This document shows, piece after piece, positions 36,350-44,748 of a stretch of 64,000 nucleotides of DNA. The translations under genes and the position numbers were made by a program. The notes beneath the pieces were generated by a model, which was given only the letters and a program-made list of their open reading frames with translations, was not told where the DNA came from and did no database searches. This DNA comes from Candidatus Nitrotoga sp. LAW (GTDB lineage Bacteria > Pseudomonadota > Gammaproteobacteria > Burkholderiales > Gallionellaceae), in contig QFXI01000016.1 in assembly GCA_003402315.1 (NCBI GenBank), positions 1 to 64,000 on the forward strand, written 5' to 3'. Position 1 is the stretch's first letter; each line of letters opens with the position of its first letter.

Positions 36350-37558
36350 ATGAAAGAACTGATTATTTTAGCCCACGTAATAACCGATTCTGTAAATGCT
36401 GGCTTTATTCCCGCCGCACAGCGCCTTGGCTTATCTATCATATTATTGACTGACCATACTGAAGCTCACAGGCAATATTTTAATCAAACGGGGCTTTCTG
36501 CTTACCCTAATGAAATTATCGCCTGTGATGTATTCAACCCGCTCGCAGTAATCGAAACGATCACTTGCCGTGCGGAGATGCCAGTGGCAATTTTTTCCAA
36601 CAGTGATCACTTGCAAACCAGTACAGCCATCGTTGCCGACTATTTTGGTTTGCCACGCAAAAACTGGCATGTCACATATCGCGCCAAAAATAAGGCGGCA
36701 ATGCGCGCCGACTTAAAAACCCGCGGTCTCGATATGCTCTGGTTTGCGGTTGTCTGCGATAAAACGGCGCTTGCTCAAGTTTTGGACAATGTTCCATTTC
36801 CATGCATCGTCAAGCCTCGCGAAGGTGTTGCCAGCCAACAAGTCAGCCTGAGTTATGGCCGTGCCGAACTCGAGGCACACTGTGCTGCTGCTTGGAGCAC
36901 TCAACCAGAACAACCTTTGCTTCTCGAAGAATATATCGAAGGTCCGCTCTATACACTGGAAACTCTTGGCGACGATCAGAAAGTCTGCGTACTCGGTGGA
37001 TTTAAAGTGAAATTGTCGCCGCCACCACATTTTGTCGAGCTAGAGGCAAGCTGGGGAACGGGACTAACAAACGCGCAAGAAACCCAAGTGGTCGACATTA
37101 TTCGCTGCTTTGGTGTTGGTTTTGGCGCATGCCACACAGAATTTGTTATGACCGATAAAGGTCCCCGTCTGATAGAAATAAACTATCGGAATATTGGCGA
37201 TTATCGCGAATTTTTAATGCAAGACACGCTCGATATTCCGTTATTTGAAATCGTTTTACGTCTCTATATGGGCGAACCTCTTCCACATTTAAATATCGCT
37301 CCCGATGCGGGATTAATTCGTTACTTCACCGCCCACTCTGCGGGTCGGCTTGCCAACGCGCCGGAAGCGTTTGTCCGGTATGCGGAAGACATTCAGGTCA
37401 CTTATAAGCCACTACGTATGATCGGCGATATTATCCATCTGACCAACTCTAACAAGGACTATGTTGGAGTCCTGCGCGGAGCGGGTTCCGATGCCCGATG
37501 TTTAGGTCTGGAGATGGATCGAATCACTAATGGGTTAGCGTGGAAGATCGACGCATGA
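36350..37558 (+). CDS. ATP-grasp ligase, PvsA/XssA-like
   Basis: 402 residues. An N-terminal Rossmann-like part is followed by an ATP-grasp fold: FPCIVKPREGVASQQVSLS (ATP-binding Lys and glycine loop), LLLEEYIEGPLYTLETLG and the metal site FVMTDKGPRLIEINYRNIGD. Such ligases join a carboxylate to an amine through an acyl phosphate. In vibrioferrin loci the first gene encodes a ligase of this type, thought to introduce the alanine unit. AAGGA precedes the start, 11 bases after the receptor stop. The role is inferred from gene order as well as fold. Confidence 0.8.
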   Translation: MKELIILAHVITDSVNAGFIPAAQRLGLSIILLTDHTEAHRQYFNQTGLSAYPNEIIACDVFNPLAVIETITCRAEMPVAIFSNSDHLQTSTAIVADYFGLPRKNWHVTYRAKNKAAMRADLKTRGLDMLWFAVVCDKTALAQVLDNVPFPCIVKPREGVASQQVSLSYGRAELEAHCAAAWSTQPEQPLLLEEYIEGPLYTLETLGDDQKVCVLGGFKVKLSPPPHFVELEASWGTGLTNAQETQVVDIIRCFGVGFGACHTEFVMTDKGPRLIEINYRNIGDYREFLMQDTLDIPLFEIVLRLYMGEPLPHLNIAPDAGLIRYFTAHSAGRLANAPEAFVRYAEDIQVTYKPLRMIGDIIHLTNSNKDYVGVLRGAGSDARCLGLEMDRITNGLAWKIDA

Positions 37559-39405
37559 AAACGATTGCTAACGAAATTATTGACAATATCCGCCTAGAAC
37601 ACACTGATGCCGAACATGCCGCATATATTTGCCATCGAGTGATTGATACCTTGTTGCGCGAAGACGTACGCGAATGTGTGAGCCGTTCAGAGCTGATACC
37701 TAACGCCGCATTGCCTGCGGAGTTAGATAAGTATGCAAAGGCTAACCTTGTTTGGCTCAAGGTAACCCATTTCGACGATGACGGCTGCCTGTGGATTCCA
37801 GTCGTCAACTCCACTTTCATGCAAGATTGGCGCGGAGCCGGATTCCCGCTGCTATGGCAGGAAGATGGAAAGGTTAGGAAGCTGCACGCGATAGAGGACA
37901 TTATCACTTGTTTCACCCGTGGCCTTAATCCAGCCGCAGTACTTCCGTTTAACGTATTTGCGGCGGAATGCCAGGTTGCCGCTGAACATCGCCAAGTCAG
38001 CGAAACCGAACGCGAACGCTGGTTTACCGAGTTACGTGCGCTGCATGGCATAGAGACTGGCACGCAGCTGCCCAATTGGCATGCCTGCCTGCTGCACTAT
38101 GATCGGCTCGGTGCGTTTCTCGATCATCCGTTTTATCCTACTGCGCGCGCCAAACTCGGTTTTGATACCAAGGCACTCGCCACTTACGGCCCTGAATTCC
38201 AGCGTAATTTCCTGTTGCACTGGCTAGCGGTGCCTCTCGCCCTCTATCACCCGAGCATAGGTAACGAACATAGCCTGCCACTTCTATGGCCTACTTTCGA
38301 AGCCGTTGGCCTGCCTGCCGCGATGGTGAATACGCACGCCTTGATTCCGATACATCCGTTCGTATGGGAACATGAACTTGCCCATTTTCTTGGTGAGGCT
38401 GGATTGCACGATGTAATTCGCGCTCCTCGTGCTTATCTCAGGGTCGTGCCGACGCTTTCGGTCCGTACCGTTGTGATGCTCGATACACCGGAATGGCATT
38501 TGAAGTTGCCGCTGACAATCCGCACGCTTGGTGCGAAAAATATTCGCACCATTAAGCCGAGTACGATCCAGGACGGCCACAGCATCCAAACCTTGCTTAC
38601 TGATATTGCCGCGTGTGAACCGTCAATTGCCAACCGTCTGCTGCTGACACGCGAAGATTGTGGTGGACATGTTGATAACAGGGTGTTCCTCGGCTATATC
38701 CTGCGCCGTTATCCGGTCGACGCCCTGCAAGAAAGTACGCTGATCCCAGTGGCAGCGCTATTGGCCCAAACGTCGACGGGAAACACAGTTGCCGAGGAAG
38801 CGGCGGCGCAATTTTACGACGGCGACCTTGAAGCTTTTTTTAATGATTATCTCGATCTGACGTTGCGTTTACATTTGCTGTTGTGGCTGCGTTATGGCAT
38901 AGCCCTTGAATCAAATCAGCAAAATTCCGTTGTCGTATTAAGCCAAGAAGAACCGCGGCTGCGCCTGCTGCTGAAAGATAACGACTCGGCGCGTATCCAT
39001 CTCGACTATCTAGCTCGGCGTTGGCCGAATTTGGCGGCCCATGTTGCCGAATTACAGGATCGACGCATTGTTGTTGCAAACGAGTTGCCGTTGGCACAAA
39101 TGTTCACGACGATTACCTTGCAACTCAATATTGCCGTATTGGTTGAGCGCTTCGCGGTTATTCTCGGTTTGCCTGCAACCACCCTGTATTTCCGCGTTAG
39201 GCTACGAATCGAAACCGTTTTGTCGGAATTAGCGGCAGAAGGCGAAAATATAACGCTGGCAAATCAACTACTACTCGAAGATGATCGGCTTTATATCAAA
39301 TACCTGCTGATCGCCGCCACCCTGGCTGAAAAAACTGAAACGGGTGCTACAGATGTCAACAAGTTCTATGGTCGTAGCGCACCTAATTTTTTGAGGTCGA
39401 CATGA
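37555..39405 (+). CDS. IucA/IucC-family siderophore synthetase, PvsB/XssB-like
   Basis: 616 residues from the ATG at 37555, four bases before the stop of the ligase gene. NIS synthetases activate a carboxyl of citrate or 2-oxoglutarate with ATP and condense it with an amine or alcohol. Visible marks are DHPFYPTARAKLGF (usual GHPxHPxxKxRxG) near 190, IPIHPFVWEHEL near 265 where most members have HPWQ, LKLPLTIRTLGAKN, and the C-terminal LRLLLKDNDSARIHLDY. The altered HPWQ motif sets it apart from the second synthetase at 40597. It overlaps the exporter gene by four bases. Confidence 0.85.
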   Translation: MKTIANEIIDNIRLEHTDAEHAAYICHRVIDTLLREDVRECVSRSELIPNAALPAELDKYAKANLVWLKVTHFDDDGCLWIPVVNSTFMQDWRGAGFPLLWQEDGKVRKLHAIEDIITCFTRGLNPAAVLPFNVFAAECQVAAEHRQVSETERERWFTELRALHGIETGTQLPNWHACLLHYDRLGAFLDHPFYPTARAKLGFDTKALATYGPEFQRNFLLHWLAVPLALYHPSIGNEHSLPLLWPTFEAVGLPAAMVNTHALIPIHPFVWEHELAHFLGEAGLHDVIRAPRAYLRVVPTLSVRTVVMLDTPEWHLKLPLTIRTLGAKNIRTIKPSTIQDGHSIQTLLTDIAACEPSIANRLLLTREDCGGHVDNRVFLGYILRRYPVDALQESTLIPVAALLAQTSTGNTVAEEAAAQFYDGDLEAFFNDYLDLTLRLHLLLWLRYGIALESNQQNSVVVLSQEEPRLRLLLKDNDSARIHLDYLARRWPNLAAHVAELQDRRIVVANELPLAQMFTTITLQLNIAVLVERFAVILGLPATTLYFRVRLRIETVLSELAAEGENITLANQLLLEDDRLYIKYLLIAATLAEKTETGATDVNKFYGRSAPNFLRST

Positions 39406-40574
39406 AAAATGAGCGGCGTAACATCGTCGCCACCATCATGGTTTGCCATTTTATAGCGGCTTTCGCAGCGCTTGGCATGCCGCCGTTTTTTGCGCTGATA
39501 CTCAATAAATCATTGCACAGCGAAGCCACCTATCTGGCTGGATGGTTATATGTCATGCCAACTTTTTTTACTGCGATAAGCAGCCCGTGGTGGGGTAAGT
39601 TGGCGGATAAATATGGCAAGAAGCCCTTATTGTTGCGCGCTCAACTAGGATTGGCGGGAAGTTTTCTGCTTGCCGGGTATGCCCAAAATATCTGGGTATT
39701 CTTCATTGCTTTATCACTGCAAGGTCTACTCGGCGGAACCTTCGCCGCATCCAACGCTTATTTGGCTACCGCAGTAAGCGGTACGGATCTAACCCGCAGT
39801 CTGACGTTGATGCAATGGTCGGCACGGGCGGCGCTGGTAATCGCACCGGCGGGATTGGGCCTACTAATGACTATCGAGTCTCCTCTTGAGTTATATCGCT
39901 ACCTGGCGCTGTTACCGCTAATCGCTGCGCTGTTTATTGGATGGTTACCTGTTTACCAAGTACAAACGGCGACTAAAGCGCCAATGCAAGCCACCGGTAA
40001 AGTGAAAGAGGCCACGTCTCAGCAAGTCTACGCCTTGCAGTTTGCGTTCATATTTGCCACCGTAATTACGTTTCCTTATTTTATTCCCTTTGTTCAAGCT
40101 GATTCCGGCTCAGTTTCGCCGGCTGTAGCCGGGCTGTTGTTTGGGCTCCCGCATTTGATCTATCTATTGTGCGCAGTACCATTGGGTCGTTATTTGGGGC
40201 AGCGCGGCTTGGTGTCCATGCTATCGATATCATACCTGTTGCTAGCTGCATCATTATTCGGTCAGGCGCTGTTTCCGTCGCTACCCGCCGTGATTACCTG
40301 GCGCATCATAATGGGATTCAGCATGACCATCGGCTTCATAGGATTGCATGCGTTGATCGCGGGCATCGTAACCAGTGGCAATGCGGGGCGCACCTTCGGC
40401 TGGTTCGAAAGCAGTTCCAAATGGGGCGCCGTTATCGCCGGTTTGATTGCCGGTGCTGTGGTTCAAATGCTCGATTTACGCGCCCCTTTTTTTATTGGCG
40501 CGTTCACTCTATTCATCGCTGGCTTATATCTGGCTGGCTTAGCCGCATATCGTTTACACCTAAACAATTCTTAG
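39402..40574 (+). CDS. MFS siderophore exporter, PvsC/XssC-like
   Basis: 390 residues with 12 predicted membrane helices. The loop 2-3 motif reads GKLADKYGKKPLLLRAQ, the standard MFS signature. It lies between two NIS synthetase genes and overlaps the first by four bases, the position of pvsC, the vibrioferrin exporter. It should export the finished siderophore across the inner membrane. It ends 22 bases before the next gene. Confidence 0.87.
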   Translation: MKNERRNIVATIMVCHFIAAFAALGMPPFFALILNKSLHSEATYLAGWLYVMPTFFTAISSPWWGKLADKYGKKPLLLRAQLGLAGSFLLAGYAQNIWVFFIALSLQGLLGGTFAASNAYLATAVSGTDLTRSLTLMQWSARAALVIAPAGLGLLMTIESPLELYRYLALLPLIAALFIGWLPVYQVQTATKAPMQATGKVKEATSQQVYALQFAFIFATVITFPYFIPFVQADSGSVSPAVAGLLFGLPHLIYLLCAVPLGRYLGQRGLVSMLSISYLLLAASLFGQALFPSLPAVITWRIIMGFSMTIGFIGLHALIAGIVTSGNAGRTFGWFESSSKWGAVIAGLIAGAVVQMLDLRAPFFIGAFTLFIAGLYLAGLAAYRLHLNNS

Positions 40575-40596
40575 CCATTACTAATTAGGAGGAACC

Positions 40597-42435
40597 ATGC
40601 ATACCAATAATTTGGCGGAAGCCATCGACTCCGTACAAATAGCTCAACAGGAAGCCGGCCGACGCTCTATGGAAACATTGCTTAATTGTTATTGCCGTGA
40701 GGTGGCGGGTCCGGAAGGGCAGTTAAGCGTGGGGCCTTTATTCGGCCAAAACGATAATCCGGTATCCATACGACTGGCTTTACAGCGTAGCGGCGGCCGC
40801 ATCATGCACGTTCGGCTGCCGCTTACCGGAGACCGTCTGCTCACGGTAGTCGACGGCGCTTCCCCCACTAATAATTACCGCTACCACTCGCCGTTCTATT
40901 GCAAATCCCCGGGAAAACCCTGGGCCTTGCTGGATTGGCAAGTGTTGGCGGGGCTTTTGCTACGCGAGATGTCTTTGAAGAATAAACTGTCTGTGAACGA
41001 TGAATTGATGCAACAGATTCACGACAGCGTTGCAGTAACCACTGCCATTCTATGCGCCTCCCACCCTAAACGTTTTTCGCAAAAACCTTTACAGGCATTT
41101 ATTGAATCCGAACAATCGCTGATTTTTGGCCATCCGTTTCACCCCGCTCCGAAAAGCCGCCAAGGTGTTTCTTACGAAGACATGTTGCGTTATTCGCCAG
41201 AAACAGGGGCGAACTTCCCTCTGCATTATTTCACAGTACGCCGCGAATATTTATTGCAACAATCGGTGCTTACCGAGTCGTGTGATCGAATTGTCACGGC
41301 CCAGGCACCCGCCGGTCTCGCCGCTGACGATGAGTTTGCTTTGATTCCAACCCATCCATGGCAGGCACGCTATCTGCTCGGCCATGCAAGCGTTGCGGCA
41401 GCAATCCGAACCGGACGTATCTGCGACCTGGGGCAACAAGGGCCAAATTATTATCCCACTTCGTCAATCCGCACCTTGTTCCATCCCGACAATCCGTATT
41501 TCTATAAATGTTCGTTGAACATCCGAATAACCAACTGCGTACGCAAAAATGCGGTTTACGAACTTGAGGGCGCACTGCAAGTGACCAGGATCATGCGCGC
41601 ATTAATACCTAGTTTGGAGCTGCAATTCCCGGGTATCCGAGTGCTGGAAGAGCCAGCGTTCATTTCGGTGGATCTAAAGCAGGAAGATCAGTTTGCCAAG
41701 GAGGTGACCGAAGGCTTCGGCATGATCCTGCGGCAAAATTTCGCCGATGTGCTGCTTACCGGTGTAACGCCTATTTTGGCCGGCGCGTTATTCGGCAACC
41801 ACGTCTATGGAGAAGCTCGCATTCGCGAGTTGCTTGCTGACATGGAGCAGCGTAGGAAAATACCTTTCGAGGCGGCGGCCGAACAATGGTTTTCGCGTTA
41901 CGTCGCCGAAATCATGTATCCGGTACTGCATTGCTATTTCGCTCACGGTGTCATATTCGAACCGCACTTACAAAACGTGCTGATCGGCGTGGCCGGAGGG
42001 GAACCGCAACAGATTTTCTTGCGCGATTTCGAGGGGGTCAAGCTGGTGAAAGAGCGCTATTGCGCAAATCAACTGGAAGCCATAAGCCCGCGCGCCCGCG
42101 AGTCCCTTTGGTATAGCAATGATCAGGGATGGAAACGAGTTGCCTATTGCCTGTTCGTCAACAATTTCTGCGAGGCGATCAGCCAGATCAGTGCAGGTAA
42201 ACCGGCATTACAAAATCGCTTATGGGCGATGGTACGGCACCATCTGCATGTTTATCAAAGTCGCTATGGGGACGACGTTTCGGCACGGTGCATTAATGCC
42301 TTGTTTAATGGTGAGCCTCTTCCAGGAAAAGCAAATCTGACCAACCGTTTCTTCAAGCGGCCGGATCGCGCTTCAGGGTATTTACCGGTTAATAATCCGC
42401 TGGGTTCGCTGGGAAAGGATAGCGTATGGAGTTAA
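40597..42435 (+). CDS. IucA/IucC-family siderophore synthetase, PvsD/XssD-like
   Basis: 612 residues, with AGGAGG seven bases before the ATG… a strong start. The NIS motifs are canonical: GHPFHPAPKSRQG (~178-190), IPTHPWQARYLL (HPWQ at 253-256), YKCSLNIRITNCVRKN, and EPHLQNVLIGV with FLRDFEGVKL near the C-terminus. By analogy with PvsD it would condense citrate with serine to give a citryl-serine ester, the substrate of the decarboxylase encoded next. That assignment is from synteny. It overlaps the decarboxylase gene by ten bases. Confidence 0.88.
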   Translation: MHTNNLAEAIDSVQIAQQEAGRRSMETLLNCYCREVAGPEGQLSVGPLFGQNDNPVSIRLALQRSGGRIMHVRLPLTGDRLLTVVDGASPTNNYRYHSPFYCKSPGKPWALLDWQVLAGLLLREMSLKNKLSVNDELMQQIHDSVAVTTAILCASHPKRFSQKPLQAFIESEQSLIFGHPFHPAPKSRQGVSYEDMLRYSPETGANFPLHYFTVRREYLLQQSVLTESCDRIVTAQAPAGLAADDEFALIPTHPWQARYLLGHASVAAAIRTGRICDLGQQGPNYYPTSSIRTLFHPDNPYFYKCSLNIRITNCVRKNAVYELEGALQVTRIMRALIPSLELQFPGIRVLEEPAFISVDLKQEDQFAKEVTEGFGMILRQNFADVLLTGVTPILAGALFGNHVYGEARIRELLADMEQRRKIPFEAAAEQWFSRYVAEIMYPVLHCYFAHGVIFEPHLQNVLIGVAGGEPQQIFLRDFEGVKLVKERYCANQLEAISPRARESLWYSNDQGWKRVAYCLFVNNFCEAISQISAGKPALQNRLWAMVRHHLHVYQSRYGDDVSARCINALFNGEPLPGKANLTNRFFKRPDRASGYLPVNNPLGSLGKDSVWS

Positions 42436-43664
42436 GGTTAGCCGAAGTATTTGAAAGTATTTGCGCTGTACAGGCCGATACCGACGAGCCATTGTGTGCC
42501 TATGTATATGACTTGGCGGCCTTGCGGCGGCATGCGGCAAATTTGGTCAGAACTTTACCTGAAGGCTATGAATTGTTTTACGCGATAAAAGCCAATTCTG
42601 ATCTACCAATTCTGCAGACACTGGCGCCGATCATGGATGGTTTCGAGGTGTCCTCGGGCGGTGAGCTAGCTTGGGTGCGCGAACACTTTACAGATGTGCC
42701 AGTGATTTTTAGCGGCCCGGGCAAATTGGATCAGGAACTTGGTGAGGCGATAGATCAAAATGTCGATTGTTTGCATGTCGAAAGTTTTAACGAATTGCGG
42801 CGGTTAGCCGGGATTGCCATCCAGACGGGTAAAGCGGTAGCGGTATTGTTACGTATCAACATGGTAGTCGACAACTTGGCAGAAACCAGCTTGATGATGG
42901 GTGGAAAACCAACTCCATTTGGAATTTCTATTCAGCAATTGCCAGAATGCATGCGATGGTTACGGGCTCATCCTGAAATTCGGCTGCATGGCTTTCATTT
43001 TCACTTGTTGTCACATCAGCTCGATGCCCAAGCCCATCTGCAACTAGTGGCGTCATACCTGAAACAAGTACGGCGATGGTGCGATGTGTACGAGCTGGAA
43101 ATCGATCATATCAATGTAGGCGGCGGTATTGGTATCAATTACCGGCAACCTCAACAGCAATTCGACTGGACAGTTTTTAGTGCCGGGTTGCCAGCGTTGT
43201 TAAAAAATAGCGGCTTGCCTGGGATCCGTGTACGTTTTGAGTTAGGGCGTTATATCACCGCCGCCTGCGGCTACTATGTGATGCAAATTATCGATATCAA
43301 GCGGAGCTACGGCAAGGGCTTTATAGTCGGCAGAGGCGGCTCACATCACTTTCGCACCCCTTATGCGCAAGGTCACAGTCATCCGTTTCATGTGATACCA
43401 ATCAATGAATGGCAATACCCATTTCCGCGCCCTGGGATTTCCAACGAGAAAGTAAATATAGTGGGGCAATTATGCACGCCGAAAGACTTACTGGCATTTG
43501 ACGTGTCGGTCAAATCGGCGCGTTGTGGCGACTTGCTGGTATTTCCTTATGCGGGTGCCTATGCCTGGCATATATCCCATCATGATTTTTTGCGCCATCC
43601 CCATCCGCAGCAATGGTATTTGCCGATAGAGGAACAACCACATGTTGCAAACCAATCAACTTAA
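42426..43664 (+). CDS. PLP-dependent decarboxylase, PvsE/XssE-like
   Basis: 412 residues, an alanine-racemase-fold group IV decarboxylase. The PLP Lys is in FYAIKANSD (near 58); other landmarks are FEVSSGGEL, HGFHFHLLSHQLD, INVGGGIGINY, ELGRYITAACG, and the C-terminal QLCTPKDLL and PYAGAYAWHISHHDFL. In vibrioferrin, achromobactin and staphyloferrin B pathways such an enzyme decarboxylates an amino acid already bound to citrate. It overlaps both neighbours (10 and 23 bases), so expression is tightly coupled. Confidence 0.88.
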   Translation: MELRLAEVFESICAVQADTDEPLCAYVYDLAALRRHAANLVRTLPEGYELFYAIKANSDLPILQTLAPIMDGFEVSSGGELAWVREHFTDVPVIFSGPGKLDQELGEAIDQNVDCLHVESFNELRRLAGIAIQTGKAVAVLLRINMVVDNLAETSLMMGGKPTPFGISIQQLPECMRWLRAHPEIRLHGFHFHLLSHQLDAQAHLQLVASYLKQVRRWCDVYELEIDHINVGGGIGINYRQPQQQFDWTVFSAGLPALLKNSGLPGIRVRFELGRYITAACGYYVMQIIDIKRSYGKGFIVGRGGSHHFRTPYAQGHSHPFHVIPINEWQYPFPRPGISNEKVNIVGQLCTPKDLLAFDVSVKSARCGDLLVFPYAGAYAWHISHHDFLRHPHPQQWYLPIEEQPHVANQST

Positions 43665-44403
43665 GCAGGCGCTCGTTAATGGCAAAACTGTTTTCGGATT
43701 ACTCAATTCGATTCCGTCGCCGTTGGTAGTCGAAATGATCGGCTATGCGGGCTATGATTTCGTGATTTTGGACATGGAACATGTTTGCGTGAATCCAGAA
43801 ACACTTGAAAACATGGTGCGGGCCGCTGAATGCGCCGACATGACACCCTTGGTCAGAGTGCCCAATGCCGCGCCGGAAAGCATCTTGCGCGCATTGGATT
43901 GCGGCGCTCAAGGGATCGTCGTACCGCATGTGCGCAATCGCTTCGATGCCGAACAAGCAGTCGCCGCCAGCCGATATTACCCACTGGGAAGCCGTGGCAT
44001 CAGTGGGGGACGCACCACCGGTTTCGGCACTCTTGATCTACCGACTTATTTTGAGCGAGCCAATGCTGAAATCATGGTGGTAGCGATGATCGAGGATAAA
44101 GAAGGCATTGATAATCTGGATGCCATTCTATCTGTCGCCGGTATTGACATGGTGCTTGAAGGGGCGATCGACTTATCGCAATCTTACGGTCTGCCAGGGC
44201 AAGCGCAACATCCGAGCGTGGAAGCTGCAATCGATAAAATTGCTATCGCCTGCTTCGAGCGCAATGTCAAATTCTGCGCGATTCCGCGTGCCGCAAATCA
44301 ACTAAATGCCTGGAAGAAGCGCGGTGTGCTGGCCTATTTGCTGGGAGACGACCGGGGAGTAAGCTTTCGGGCGCTCAAAGCTCACTTGGTAGGATTTAAG
44401 TAA
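43642..44403 (+). CDS. HpcH/HpaI-aldolase-fold citrate synthase, SbnG/AcsB-like
   Basis: 253 residues, an (beta/alpha)8 metal-dependent aldolase fold: FGLLNSIPSPLVVEMIGYAG, ILDMEHVCVNPETLENM, GAQGIVVPHVRN, GRTTGFG, and VLEGAIDLSQSYGLPGQ. The combination NSIPSP...EMIGYAGYDF...GRTTGFG...EGAIDLSQSYG is, as I recall, that of SbnG, the alternative citrate synthase of the staphyloferrin B pathway, and of AcsB in achromobactin loci. It would make citrate from oxaloacetate and acetyl-CoA for the siderophore. GAGGA lies nine bases before the ATG. It is the last gene of the biosynthetic operon. Confidence 0.82.
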   Translation: MLQTNQLKQALVNGKTVFGLLNSIPSPLVVEMIGYAGYDFVILDMEHVCVNPETLENMVRAAECADMTPLVRVPNAAPESILRALDCGAQGIVVPHVRNRFDAEQAVAASRYYPLGSRGISGGRTTGFGTLDLPTYFERANAEIMVVAMIEDKEGIDNLDAILSVAGIDMVLEGAIDLSQSYGLPGQAQHPSVEAAIDKIAIACFERNVKFCAIPRAANQLNAWKKRGVLAYLLGDDRGVSFRALKAHLVGFK

Positions 44404-44424
44404 CCTGTTAGAAAGAAGCTGACA

Positions 44425-44580
44425 ATGCCGCACTTCGCTGACGTTTTTATATTCCCCAAACTAATACTCAGACTTAGAGACAAAGCCGAAGAAACCAAAG
44501 AACTCCCTGTAGTGTCTGTAACAGCCGAACGCATGGGAAACTTCAAGTCCGATCTTGTTCAGGTTGGTGCATTCCTTTAG
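44425..44580 (+). pseudogene. N-terminal relic of a TonB-dependent receptor
   Basis: A 51-codon frame whose second half reads KELPVVSVTAERMGNF, then KSDLVQVGAF and stops. This is the TonB-box and linker pattern of many siderophore receptors (LPxVxVTAxR ... xxVQVGAFRD). The plug and barrel are gone; 168 non-coding bases follow before the PepSY gene. PepSY reductase genes commonly follow receptor genes, so a receptor was probably lost here by deletion. Confidence 0.55.
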
Positions 44581-44748
44581 TTAAGTGGTTGGACTTACGT
44601 CAAACATCGCCATTCATAGCATCCCTGGTCGAAAGTCGGGACAGAGGACTTAGTCCTTTGGACCGTATTGATTACGTAAATCAATCCATTTGATTGAAGA
44701 TGTTTATCGTGCAGGCAGCCCAAAACAAAACTGCCGGAGATATCAATA

